Source: Eriocheir sinensis (lineage: Eukaryota > Arthropoda > Malacostraca > Decapoda > Varunidae). Taken from it: DNA of 64,000 nt. Numbering within the stretch: the first letter of the stretch is position 1; every line of letters starts with the position of its first letter. The notes beneath the pieces were generated by a model. That model worked only from the letters and a program-made list of their open reading frames with translations, had not been told where the DNA came from and did no database searches. Positions 1 to 13,326 of this stretch are shown here, piece after piece. The position numbers and the translations under genes are program-made. The stretch spans positions 62,001 to 126,000 of the forward strand of contig NW_026111839.1 of the NCBI RefSeq assembly GCF_024679095.1, written 5' to 3'.

Positions 1-565
1 TTATGTGATTTTTGTATACATTTTCTTATACGTATTTACTTCATTTTATGTGTATTTTGTATATATATTTTTATACAAATCTACGTTATTTTATGTGTAT
101 TCGTATATATATTTTGAAACAAATTTACATTGTTTTATATGTATTTTGCATATCTATTTCAATACAGATTTACCTTATTGTATGTGTATTTTGTATATTT
201 ATTTTCATACAAATTAATTTTTTCATGTGTATTTTGGTATATATAATTTTATATAAAAAATGCGTTATTTAATGGGTATTTTGCATCTTTATTTTCATAC
301 AAATTTACATTGTTTTATTAATATTCAGTGTATTTATTTTGATACGATTTTACATTATTCTATTTGTGTTTTGTATATATTTTTTTTATACATATTTACA
401 TTATTTAATGTGTATTTTGTATATTTTAAAATAAATTTACGTTATTTTATGCGCATCTGTTAAAATATTTTGATACAAATCTACATTATTTTATGTATTT
501 TGTATATATATTTTAATACAAATTTAGTTTATTTTATGTATATTTTGTATATCTATTTTCATTCG
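1..565 (+). repeat. Satellite block 1, forward
   Basis: About a dozen forward monomers, entering from outside the window. They include the landmark monomer GGGTATTTTGCATC near 276. The block ends in junction type A at 556-575. With the start of block 2 it is the mirror image of the right part of block 11 plus the left part of block 12. Confidence 0.9.
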
Positions 566-575
566 TATCAAAATA
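556..575. repeat. Junction type A (forward to reverse), copy 1
   Basis: CTATTTTCATTCGTATCAAA joins forward monomers to reverse monomers. It is the reverse complement of the copies at 12.3 and 17.4 kb. Confidence 0.83.
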
Positions 576-3139
576 AATAAATAAAATAGCAATAAAATAA
601 AGTAAATTTGCATGAGAAAACATATACAAATACACATAAAATAACGCAAATTTCTAAAAAAATATATGTACAAAAATGCACATAAAATAAAGTAAATTTG
701 CATAAAAATATATATACAAAACACACATTAAATAATGTAAATGCGTACATAAAATAACCTAAATTTGTATAAAACTATATACAAAAATACACAAATTTTT
801 TTAAAATTTGTATGAAAAGAAATATACAAAAAAAACATAAAATTAGGTAAATTTGTATTGAAATACATATACAAAATACACATAAAATAATGTAAATTTG
901 AATGAAAATATATAAACAAATACACTTAAAATAACGTAAATTTGTATAAAATATATATGCATGATACACATTAAATAATGTAAATGTGTATAAAAAAATA
1001 TATACAAAAAAGAAATAGAATAATGTAAAATCCTATAAATATAAATACACAGAATATCAATAAAATAATGTAAATTTGTGTGAAAAGAAAGATGCAAAAT
1101 TCCCATAAAATAGCGCATTTTTTCTAAAAATATATATACCAAAATACACATAAAATATTTAAATTTGTATTGAAATAAATATACAAAATGCATATACAGT
1201 AAGGTAAATATGTATTGAAAGAGATACTCAAAAATACATATAAAACAAAGTTAATTTGTTTTAAAATATATATACGAATACACATAAAATAACGTAGATT
1301 TCTATAGAAATATATATACAAAATACACATGAAATTATGTAAATACGTATAAAAATATATATACAAAATACATATCTAGGTAAATTCGTGTCAAAATAAA
1401 TAAACAAAATATCATGAAAAGATTGTGTATTTGCATGAAAATAAATAATAGATAATAAATTTGTATGAAATATATATGCAAGATACACATTAAATAATGT
1501 AAATATGTAAAAAAAAATATATACAAAAAACAAATAGAATAATGTGAAATCGTAACAAAATAAATACACCGAATATTAATAAAATAATGTAAATTTGTAT
1601 GAAAATAAAGATGCAAAATTCCCATCAAATAGCGCATTTCTTATAAAAATATATATACCAAAATACACATAAAATATTTAAATTTGTATTGAAATAAATA
1701 TACAAAATGCACATACAATAAGGTAAACTTGTATTGAAAGAGATATGCAAAAATACATATAAAACAATGTAAATTTGTTTCAAAATATATATACGAATAC
1801 ACATAAAATAACGTAGATTTCTATAAAAATATATATACAAAATACACATAAAATTAAGTAAATACGTATAAATATAGATATACAAAATACACATAGAATA
1901 ATGTAAAATTGTTTAAAAAAAATAAACAGAATATAAATAAAATAATGTAAATTTGTATGAAAATAAAAATGCAAAATACCCATAAAATAATGCATATTTT
2001 TATAAAAAAAAACATATACAAAAATACACATAGCATAATTAAATTTGTATTAAAATTAATATACAAAATGCATATACAATAAGGTAAATTTGTATTGAAA
2101 AAATATGCAAAATACACATAAAACAGTGTAAATTTACTTCAAAATCTATTTACGAATACTCATAAATCAACGTAGATTTCTATAGAAATATATATAAAAA
2201 ATACACAGGAAATGATGTAAACACGTATAAAAATATATATATAAAATACACATTAAATAATGTAAATTCGCGTCAAAATAAATATACAAAATATCAATAA
2301 AAGAATGTGTATTTGTATGAAAACAGATATACAATATACACATAAAATCACCTAAATTTGTGTAAAACTATATACAAAAATACACAAAAAAAAATTTACT
2401 TTGTATGAAAATAAATATACAAAATACACATAAAATTAGGTAAATTTGTATTGAAATACATTTACAAAATACACATAAAATAATGTAAATTTGAATGAAA
2501 ATATATAAACAAATACACTTAAAATAACGTAAATTTGTATAAAATATATATTAAAAATACACATTAAATAATGTAAATATGTATAAAAAAATATATACAA
2601 AACACAAATATAATAATATAAAATCGTATCAAAATAAATACACAGAATATTAATAAAATAATGTAAATTTGTATGAAAATTAAGATGCAAAATACCCATA
2701 AAATAACGCATTTTTTATAAAAATATTTATACCAAGACACACATAAAATATTTGAATTTGTATTAAAATAAATATACAAAATGCACATACAATAAGGTAA
2801 ATTTGTATTGAAATAGATATGCAAAATACATATAAAACCATGTAAATTTTTTAAATATATATATACGAATACACATAAAATAACGTAGATTTCTATGAAA
2901 ATAAATATACAAAATACACATAAAATGAAGTAAATACGTATAAAAAAAAGTATACAAAATACACATAAAATAATGTAAACTCATATCAAAATAAATAAAC
3001 AAAATACTAATAAAAGATTGTGTATTGTATAAATATAAATATACAAAATACAAATAAAATAACGTAAATTTATATAAAACTATATGCAAAAATACACAAA
3101 AGTAATTAAATTTGTGTGAAAATAGATATACAAAATACA
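566..3139 (-). repeat. Satellite block 2, reverse
   Basis: Reverse-oriented monomers. The landmark monomer (GCAAAATACCC or GCAAAATTCCC in this orientation) recurs near 1101, 1611, 1970 and 2687, giving spacings of about 510, 359 and 717. The same ladder appears in forward order near 13560, 14271, 14630 and 15148. Most of this block is therefore an inverted copy of about 13.3-15.7 kb. The 0.5-1.6 kb part is also mirrored at 11.2-12.3 kb. Confidence 0.9.
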
Positions 3140-3150
3140 TGTGTATTTTG
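3131..3150. repeat. Junction type E (reverse to forward), copy 1
   Basis: CAAAATACATGTGTATTTTG, a near-perfect palindrome: CAAAATACA and TGTATTTTG arms with one extra base pair of mismatch. Confidence 0.82.
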
Positions 3151-4328
3151 TATATTTATTTTCATACAAATTGAAATTATTTTTGTTTATTTTTTTATAT
3201 ATTTTCAAACAAATTTTCGTTATTTTATGTGTATTTTGTATATTTATTTTTTCTACAAATATACTTTCTTTTATCTGAATTTTGTTTATTGAATTTGAAA
3301 CGAATTTACCTTATTTTGTATATCTTTTTTCATACAAATTAAAATACTTCTGTGTATTTTTGTATATAGTTTTATATAAATTTACGTTATTTTATGTGTA
3401 TTTTGTATATTTATATTTATACAAATACACATTCTTTTATTGTTATTTTGTATATTTATTTTGATACGATTTTACATTATTTTATGTGTATTTTGTATAC
3501 ATTTTTTTATACGTATTTACTTCATTTTATGTGTATTTTGTATATATATTTTTATATAAATCTACATTATTTTATGTGTATTCGTATATATATTTTTAAA
3601 CAAATTTACATTGTTTTATATGTATTTTGCATATCTATTTCAATACAAATTTACCTTATTGTATGTGTTTTTTATATATTTATTTTAAATCAAATTTAAT
3701 TTTTTATGTGTATTTTGGTATATATATTTTTATAAATAAAAAAATGCGTTATTTTATGGGTATTTTGCCTCTTTATTTTCATACAAATTTACATTATTTT
3801 ATTAATATTCTGTGTATTTATTTTGATACGATTTTACATTATTCTATTTGTGTTTTGTATATATTTTTTTATACAAATTTACGTTATTTTAAGTGTATTT
3901 GTTTATGTCTTTTCATTCAAATTTACATTATTTTATGTGTATTTTGTATATGTATTTCAATACAAATTTACCTAATTTTATGTGTATTTTGTATATTTAT
4001 TTTCATACAAATTTTAAATATTTTTGTGTATTTTTGTATATAGTTTGATACAAATTTAGGTTATTTTATGTGTATTTTGTATATCTATTTTCATACAAAT
4101 ACACATTCTTTTATTGATATTTTGTTTATTTATTTTGACGCGAATTTACAGTATTTAATGTGTATTTTGTATATATATTTTTATACGTATTTACATCATT
4201 TCATGTGTATTTTGTATATATATTCCTATAGAAATCAAAGTTATTTTATGTGTATTTGTATATATATTTTGAAACAAATTTACACTGTTTTATGTGTATT
4301 TTGCGTTTTTTTTTTCAATACAAACTTA
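3140..4328 (+). repeat. Satellite block 3, forward
   Basis: Forward monomers start at the near-palindromic junction type E (3131-3150). The landmark monomer is at about 3746. The next one, at about 4547 in block 5, would be 711 away if the small inverted insert of block 4 were removed, so blocks 3 and 5 are one interrupted higher-order unit. Confidence 0.88.
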
Positions 4329-4423
4329 GAATAATGTAAATAGAATAATGTAAAATCCTATCAATATAAATACACAGGATATCAATAAAATAATGTAAAT
4401 TTGTATGAAAAGAAAGATGCGCA
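4329..4423 (-). repeat. Satellite block 4: 95-bp inverted insert with flanking duplication
   Basis: Two reverse monomers sit inside a forward unit. The inserted text closely matches 1015-1095 in the same orientation, including the run GAAAAGAAAGATGC. The sequence just left of it (about 4297-4328, ATTTTGCG, a T-run, CAATACAAACTTA) is repeated just right of it (about 4424-4457), so the insert is flanked by a direct duplication of about 32 bp. That is seen directly; a templated repair or insertion event is inferred. Confidence 0.8.
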
Positions 4424-4631
4424 TATTTTGCGTTTTTTTTTTTTCAATACAAACTTACCTTATTGTATGTGCATTTTGTATATTAATTTTAACACATATT
4501 TAATTATTCTATGTGTATTTTTGTATATGTATTTTAAAAAAAAATATGCTTTATTTTATGGGTATTTTGCATCTTTATTTTCATACAAATTTAAATTATT
4601 TTATTGATATTCTGTGTACTTATTTTGATAC
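4424..4631 (+). repeat. Satellite block 5, forward
   Basis: This is the continuation of block 3 after the inverted insert. It starts with the second copy of the duplicated 32-bp flank and holds the landmark monomer GGGTATTTTGCATC near 4560. It ends where a TTTTGATAC monomer runs directly into reverse text (CCAAAATACACATAAAA). Confidence 0.85.
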
Positions 4632-7341
4632 CAAAATACACATAAAATATTAAAATTTGTATTAAAATAAATATAAAAAATGCACATACTGTAAGGTAAA
4701 TTTGTATTGAAATAGATATGCAAAATACATATAAAACAATGTAAATTTGTTTCAAAATATATATACGAATACACATAAAATAACATTGATTTCTATAAAA
4801 ATATATACAAAATACACATAAAATGAAGTAATACGTATAAAAAAATGAATACAAAATAAACATAAAAATCGTATCAAAATAAATAAACAAAATACCAGTA
4901 AAAGAAAGTGTATTTGTATAAATATAAATATACAAAATACACATAAAATATCGTAAATATGTATAAAACTATATACAAAAATACACAGAAGTTATTAAAT
5001 TTGTATGAAAATATATATACAAGATACAGCTAAAATAAGCTAAATTTGAATTGAAATGTACATACAAAATACATAAAATAATGTAAATCTGTATCAAAAT
5101 ATTTATACAAATACATATAATAACGTAGATTTGTTTAAAAATATATAAACAAAATACACATTTAGTAATGTAAATACGTATAAAAAATATGTACAAAATA
5201 CACATATAATCATGTAATTCGTATCAAAATAAATAAACAAAATAGCAATAAAATAAAGTAAATTTGTATGAGAAAACATATACAAATAACGCAAATTTCT
5301 ATAAAAATATATGTACAAAAATGAACATAAAATAAAGTAAATTTGCATAAAAATATATATACAAAACACACACTAAATAATGTAAATGCGTACATAAAAT
5401 AACCTAAATTTGTATAAAACTATATACAAAAATACACAAAAATAATTTAAATTTGTTTGAAAAGAAATATACAAAATACACATAAAATTGGGTAAATTTG
5501 TATTGAAATACATATACAAAATACACATCAAATAATGTAAATTTGAATGAAAATATATAAACAAATACACTTAAAATAACGTAAATTTGTATAAAATATA
5601 TATGCAAGATACACATTAAATAATGTAAATGTGTATAAAAAATATATACAAAAAACAAATAGAATAATGTAAGATCGTATCAAAATAAATACACAGAATA
5701 TCAATAAAATAATGTAAATTTATATGAAAATAAAGATGCAAAATTTCCAAAAATTATCGCATTTTTTATAAAAATATATATACCAAAATACACATAAAAT
5801 ATTTAAATTTGTATTGAAATAAATATACAAAAAGCATATACAGTAAGGTAAATTTGAATTAAAAGAGATATTCAAAAATACATATAAAACAATGTAAATT
5901 TTTTTCAGAATATATATACGAATACAAATAAAATAAATTAGATTTCTATAGAAATATATATACAAAATACATATGAAATTATGTAAATACGTATAAAAAT
6001 ATATATACAAAAAACATATCAAATAATGTAAATTCGCGTCAAAATAAATTAACAAAATATCATGAAAAGAATGTGTATTTGTATAAAAATAGATAATAGA
6101 TGATAAATTTGTATAAAATATATATGCAAGATACACATTAAATAATGTAAAAATGTATAAAAAAGTATATACAAAAAACAAATAGAATAATGTAAAATCG
6201 TATCAAAATAAATACACCGAATATTAATAAAATAATGTAAATTTGTATGAAAATAAAGTTGCAAAACTCCTATCAAATAGCGCATTTCTTATAAAAATAC
6301 ATATTCCAAAATACATATAAAATATTTAAATTTGTATTGAAATAAATATACAAAATGCACATACAATAAGGTAAACTTCTATTGAAAGAGATATGCAAAA
6401 ATACATATAAAACAATGTAAATTTGTTTCAAAATATATATACGAATACACATAAAATAGGGTAGATTTCTATAAAAATATATATACAAAATACACATAAA
6501 ATTAAGTAAATACGTATAAAAAATGTAAACAAAATACACATAAAATAATGTAAAATCGAAACAAAATAAATAAACAAAATACCAATAAAAGAATGTGTAT
6601 TTGTATAAATATAAATGTACAAAATACACATACAAAATAAACATAAAATAAGGTAAATTTGTAATGAAATATATGTACAAAATACACATAAAATAATGTA
6701 AATTTATATGAAAATATATATACAAATACACATAAAATACCATGAATTTGTATAAAATTATATATTCAAAATAAATATAAAATAATGTAAATGCGTATAA
6801 AAATATATATACAAAGTACATATAAAATAATGTAAATTCGTATCCATATAAATCAACAAAATACCAATAAAATAATATATATTTGAATGAAAATAGATTT
6901 ACAAAATACACATAACATTACTAAAATTTGTATTGAAATATATACAAAAATACATAAAAATAATTTGAGTTTGTATGAAAATAGATATTCAAAATACATA
7001 TAAAACTAGGTAAATTTCTTTTGAAATATATATACAAAATACCCATACAATATTGTAAATTTGTGTCAAAATATATAAACAAATACATATAAAATAACTT
7101 GAAATAACGTAAATATGTATCAAATATATATACAAAAAACACATTAAATAATGTAAATATGTATAAAAAACACAAATAAAATAATGTAAAATCGTATCAA
7201 AATAAATACAGAAAATATTAATAAAATAATGAAAATTTGTATGAAAATTAAGATGCAAAATACCCATAAAATAACGCATTTTTTATAAAAATAGATATAC
7301 GAAAAAACATAAAATATTTGATTTTGTATTAAAATAAATAG
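4632..7341 (-). repeat. Satellite block 6, reverse; left arm of a large palindrome
   Basis: Reverse monomers. The part from about 5.0 to 6.9 kb is the mirror image of about 7.77-9.5 kb: the same rare variants appear in inverted order, for example the degenerate TAACGCAAATTTCTAT near 5287 and the AGATAATAGATGATAAATTTG variant near 6092. The 4632-4980 part matches 38.6-38.9 kb and 61.6-61.9 kb in inverted orientation. Confidence 0.88.
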
Positions 7342-7402
7342 ATATTTTTTATTGGTGTTTTGTTTATTTATTTTGTTTCGAATTTACATTATTTTATTTT
7401 AT
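7342..7402 (+). repeat. Satellite block 7, short forward island
   Basis: A little over one forward monomer (TTTATTGGTGTTTTGTTTAT, then a GAATTTACATTATTTTAT end) between two reverse blocks. Both edges are abrupt. It is the smallest orientation island that can be recognised here. Confidence 0.75.
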
Positions 7403-7762
7403 GATAATAACGTAAATTTGTATGAAATATATATACAAAATACACATTAAATAATGTAAATATGTATAAAAAAATATATACAAAACACAAATAGAATAAT
7501 GTAAAATCGTATCAAAATATATACACAGAATATTAATAAAATAATGTAAATTTGTATGAAAATTAGGATGCAAAATATATATAAAATAACGCATTTTTTA
7601 TAAAATTATTGATACCAAAATACACATAAAATATTTGAATTTGTTTCAAAATAAATATACACAATGCACATACAATAAGGTAAATTTGTATTGAAATAGA
7701 TATGCAAAACACATATGAAATAATCTAAATTTGTTTCAAAATATATATGCGAATACACATTA
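7403..7762 (-). repeat. Satellite block 8, reverse
   Basis: Eight reverse monomers following the usual type order, with a landmark near 7568 where CCC is replaced by TAT. Together with blocks 6 (end) and 7 it is the spacer of the large palindrome whose arms are about 5.0-6.9 and 7.77-9.5 kb. Confidence 0.85.
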
Positions 7763-9889
7763 ACATACATTATTTTATGTGTATTTTGTACATATATTTG
7801 ATTACAAATCTACCTTATTTTATGTTTATTTTGTATGTGTATTTTGTATATTTATATTTATCCAAATACACATTCTTTTATTGGTATTTTGTTTATTTAT
7901 TTTAATTCGAATTTACATTATTTTATGTGTATTTTGTATACATTATTTTATACGTATTTACTTAATTTTATGTGTATTTTGTATATATATTTTTATAGAA
8001 ATCTACGTTTTTTTATTTGTATTCGTATATATATTTTGAAACAAATTTACATTGTTTTATATGTATTTTAGCATATGTCTTTCAATACAAATTTACCTAA
8101 TTGTATGTGCATTTTGTATTTTTATTTCAATACAAATTTAAATATTTTATGTGTATTTTGGTATATATATTTTTATAAGAAATGCGCTATTTTATGAGAA
8201 TTTTGTATCTTTATTTTCATACAAATTTACATTATTTTATTAATATTCGGTGTATTTATTTTGATACGATTTTACATTATTCTATTTGTTTTTTGTATAT
8301 ACTTTTTTATACATATTTACATTTTTTAATGTGTATCTTGCATATATATTTTATACAAATTTATTATCTATTATCTATTTTCATACAAATACACATTCTT
8401 TTCATGATATTTTGTGTATTTATTTTGACACGAATTTACATTATTTGATATGTATTTTGTATATATATTTTTATACGTATTTACATAATTTCATATGTAT
8501 TTTGTATATATATTTCTATAGAAATCTACTTTATTTTATGTGTATTCGTATATATATTTTGAAACAAATTTACATTGTTTTATATGTATTTTTGAATATC
8601 TCTTTCAATACAAATTTACCTTACTGTATATGCATTTGGGAATTTTGCATCTTTATTTTCATACAAATTTACATTATTTTATTGATATTCTGTGTATTTA
8701 TTTTGATACGATTTTACATTATTCTATTTGTTTTTTCTATATATTTTTTTATACACATTTACATTATTTAATGTGTATCTTGCATATATATTTTATACAA
8801 ATATACGTTATTATAAGTGTATTTGTCTATATATTTTCATTCAAATTTACATTATTTGATGTGTATTTTGTATATGTATTTCAATACAAATTTACCTAAT
8901 TTTATGTGTATTTTGTATATTTCTTTTCAAACAAATTTAAATTATTTTTGTGTATTTTTGTATATAGTTTTATACAAATTTAGGTTATTTTATGTAAGCA
9001 TTTACATTATTTAGTGTGTGTTTTGTATATATATTTTTATGCAAATTTACTTTATTTTATGTGCATTTTTGTACATATATTTATATAGAAATTTGCATTA
9101 TTTGTATATGTTTTCTCATACAAATTTACATTATTTTATTGCTATTTTGTTTATTTATTTTGATACGAATTACATGATTATATGTGTATTTTGTATATAT
9201 TTTTTATACGTATTTACATTACTTAATGTGTATTTTGTTTATATATTTTTAAACAAATCTACGTTATTATATGTATTTGTATAAATATTTTGATACAGAT
9301 TTACATTATTTTATGTATTTTGTATGTACATTTCAATTCAAATTTAGCTTATTTTAGCTGTATTTTGAATATATATTTTCATACAAATTCAATTACTTCT
9401 GTGTATTTTTGTATATAGTTTTATACAAATTTACGATATTTTATGTGTATTTTGTATATTTATATTTATACAAATACACATTCTTTTACTGGTATTTTGT
9501 TTATTTATTTTGATACGATTTTTATATGTATTTTGTATTCATTTATTTATACGTATTTATTTCATTTTATGTGTGTTTTGTATATATTTTTATAGAAATC
9601 TATGTTATTTTATGTGTATTCGTATATATATTTTGAAACAAATTTACATTGTTTTATATGTATTTTTGAATATCTCTTTCAATACAAATTTACCTTACTG
9701 TATATGCATTTTGTATATTTATTTCAATACAAATTTAAATATTTTATGTGTATTTTGAATATATATTTTTAAAAAATACGATATTTAGTTAGATTTGTCT
9801 TTATTTTCATACAAATTTACATTATTTTATTGATATTCTGTGTATTTATTTTGATACGATTTTACATTATTCTATTTGTTTTTGTATAA
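7763..9889 (+). repeat. Satellite block 9, forward; right arm of a large palindrome
   Basis: Forward monomers, mirror of about 5.0-6.9 kb. About 7.8-9.5 kb also matches 59.8-61.6 kb directly (offset about 52.0 kb). Landmarks are near 8183 and 8635; the second is a truncated fusion, where the preceding monomer breaks off at GCATTTGGGAATTTTGCATC. A further degenerate landmark is near 9790. Confidence 0.88.
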
Positions 9890-11028
9890 AATATACATAC
9901 AAAATACACATAGAATATTGTAAAATCGTTTAAAAAAAATAAACAGAATATCAATATAATAATGTAAATTTGTATGAAAATAAAGATGCAAAATACATAT
10001 AAAATAAAGCATATTTTTATAAAAATACATATACAAAAATACACATAGAATAATTAAATTTGTATTAAAATTAATATACAAAATGCATATACAATAAGGT
10101 AAATTTGTATTGAAATAGATATGCAAAATACACATAAATAATGTAAATTTGTATCAAAATATATATAGGAATACACATAAAATAGAGTAGATTTCTATGA
10201 AAATATACGTAAAAAATACATATAAAATGATGTAAAAAAGTATAAAAATATATATACCAAATACACCTAAAATAATTTAAATTCGTATCAAAATAAATAA
10301 TCAAAATTCAGATGAAAGAATGTATATGTGTAGGAAAATAAATATAGAAAATACACATAAAATACCGAAAATTTGTATAAAAATATATACAAAAAAAAAA
10401 AACCACAACAATAATCTCAATTTGTATGAAAATAGATATACAAAATACACATATAATTAGTTACATTTCTATTTAAATACATGTACAAAATACATATAAA
10501 ATAATGTAAATTTGTATGAAATGAACACAAATACACATAAAATAATATATAAACAAAATACACATAGACTAATGTAAAATCGCATCAAAATATATACACA
10601 GAATATCAATAAAATAATATAAATTTGTATAAAAATAAAGATTCAAAATAACCATAAAATTAACCATATTTTTATAAAAATACAAATACAAAAATACACA
10701 TAGAATAATTAAATTTGTATTAAAATTAATATACAAAATGCAGATACAATAAGATAAATTTGTATTGAAAAAATATGGAAAATACACATAAAACAGTGTA
10801 AATTTGTTTCAAAATATATATACGAATACACATAAAATAACGTAGATTTCTATAGAAATATATACCAAAATACACATGAAATGATGTAAATACGTCTAAA
10901 AATATATATACAAAATACACATTAAATAATGTAAATTCGCGTCAAAATAAATAAACAAAATGTCAATAAAAGAATGTGTATTTGTATGAAAATAGCTATA
11001 CAAAATACACATAAAATAACCTAAAATT
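9890..11028 (-). repeat. Satellite block 10, reverse
   Basis: Reverse monomers entered through a small palindrome-like switch (TTGTATAAAATATACATACAAAATAC). It contains an A-run with unusual C content near 10383-10405 (AAACCACAACAATAATCTC), a degenerate monomer start. Landmarks in reverse are near 9987 and 10652. Confidence 0.87.
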
Positions 11029-12302
11029 ATTTTTGTGTATTTTCTATATATATTTTTATAGAAATCTACGTTATTTTATGTGTATTCGTATATATATTTT
11101 GAAACAAATTTACATTGTTTGATATGTATTTTTGCATATCTCTTTCAATACAAATTTACCTTATTGTATGTGCATTTTGTATATTTGATTCAATACAAAT
11201 TTAAATATTTTATGTGTATTTTGGTAAATATATTTTTATAAGAAATGCTCTATTTGATGGGAATTTTGCATCTTTATTTTCATACAAATTTACATTATTT
11301 TATTAATATTCGGTGTATTTATTTTGATACGATTTCACATTATTCTATTTGTTTTTTGTATATATATTTTTTATACATATTTACATTATTTAATGTGTAT
11401 CTTGCATATATATTTCATACAAATTTATTATCATTAATTTATTTTCAAACAAATACACATTCTTTTCATGATATTTTGTTTATTTATTTTGACACGAATT
11501 TCCCAAGATATGTATTTTGTATATATATTTTTAAACGTATTTACATAATTTCATGTGTATTTTGTATATATATTTCTATAGAAATCTACGTTATTTTATG
11601 TGTATTCGTATATATATTTTGAAACAAATTTACTTTGTTTTATATGTATTTTTGAATATCTCTTTCAATACATATTTACCTTACTGTATATGCATTTTGT
11701 ATATTTATATCAATAAAAAATTAAATATTTTATATGTATTTTGTTATATATATTTTATGGGAATTTTGCATCTCTCTTTTCATACAAAATTACATTATTT
11801 TATTGATATCCTGTGTATTTATATTGATAGGATTTTACATTATTCTATTTCTTTTTTGTATATATTTTTTAATACACATTTACATTATTTAATGTGTATC
11901 TTGCATATATATTTTATACAAATTTACGTTATTTTAAGTGTATTTGTTTATATATTTTCATTCAAATTTACATTATTTTATGTGTATTTTGTATATGTAT
12001 TTCAATACAAATTTACCTAATTTTATGTGTATTTTGTATATTTCTTTTCATACAAATTTTAAATATTTTTGTGTATTTTTGTATATAGTTTTATACAAAT
12101 TTAGGTTATTTTATGTACGCATTTACATTATTTAATGTGTGTTTTGTATATACATTTTTATGCAAATTTACTTTATTTTATGTGCATTTTTGTACATATA
12201 TTTTTTTAGAAATTTGCGTTATTTAATGTGTATTTGTACATGTTTTCTCATACAAATTTACATTATTTTATTGCTATTTTGTTTATTTATTTTGATACGA
12301 AT
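11029..12302 (+). repeat. Satellite block 11, forward
   Basis: Forward monomers with landmarks near 11246 and 11755, spacing about 509. The block is the mirror of about 565-1640 in block 2 and shares the unusual variant CACGAATTTCCCAAGATATG (near 11501) with 1370-1395. It ends in junction type A at about 12295-12310. Confidence 0.88.
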
Positions 12303-12312
12303 GAAAATAGAT
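12293..12312. repeat. Junction type A, copy 2
   Basis: GATACGAATGAAAATAGATA. The GATACGAAT half belongs to a forward monomer type and the AAAATAGATA half to a reverse one. Confidence 0.83.
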
Positions 12313-13326
12313 ATTCAAAATATACATAAAATAAACTAAATTTGTATTGAAATATATATACAAAATACATAAAATAATGTAAATTTGTATCAAAATATTT
12401 TAACAGATGCGCATAAAATAACGTAAATTTGTTTTAAAATATTCAAAATACACATTAAATAATGTAAATATGTATAAAAAATATATACAAAAACAAATAG
12501 AATAATGTAAAATCGTATCAAAATAAATACACAGAATATTAATAAAACAATGTAAATTTGTATGAAAATAAAGATGCAAAATACCCATTAAATAACGCAT
12601 TTTTTATAAAAATATATATACCAAAATACACATGAAAAAATTAATTTGTATTATTTAAATTTGTATTTAAATACATATACAAAATACACTTAAAATACTG
12701 TAAATTTGAATGAAATTATATAAACAAATACACTTAAAGTAACGTTAATTTGTATAAAATATATATAAAAAATACACATTAAATAATGAAAATATGTATA
12801 AAAAAATATATACAAAACACAAATAGTATAATATAAAATCGTATCAAAATATATACACAGAATATTAATAAAATAATGAACATTTGTATGAAAACTAAGA
12901 TGCAAAATATCTATAAAATAACGCATTTTTTATAAAATTATATATACCAAAATACACATAAAATATTTGAATTTGTATTAAAATAAATATACAAAATGCA
13001 CATACAATAAGGTAAATATGTATTGAAATAGATATGCAAAATACATATAAAACAATGTAAATTTGTTTCAAAATATATATACGAATACACATAAAATAAC
13101 GTAGATTTGTATAAAAATATATATACAAAATACACATAAAATGAAGTAAATACGTATAAAAAAGGTATACAAAATACACATAAAATAATGTAAACTCGTA
13201 TGAAAATAAATAAAGAAAATACTAATAAAAGAATGTGTATTGTATAAATATAAATATACAAAATACAAATAAAATAACGTAAATTTATATAAAACTATAT
13301 ACAAAAATACACAGAAGTAATTAATT
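12303..13326 (-). repeat. Satellite block 12, reverse
   Basis: Reverse monomers. The first 350 bp are the mirror of 220-560 in block 1. The same arrangement, junction included, recurs at 17387-17740. The block ends with an abrupt switch at AGTAATTAATTCTTCGTATT (about 13318-13337). Confidence 0.88.

Noticed and set aside
4329..4423. Insertion of a transposon with target-site duplication
   Set aside because: The insert is ordinary satellite sequence with no terminal inverted repeats or coding capacity, and the 32-bp duplication is longer than is usual for most transposons.
10380..10410. Poly-A tail of a retroposed element
   Set aside because: The A-run lies inside a monomer in the position of its T-run complement, and no inserted non-satellite sequence precedes it.
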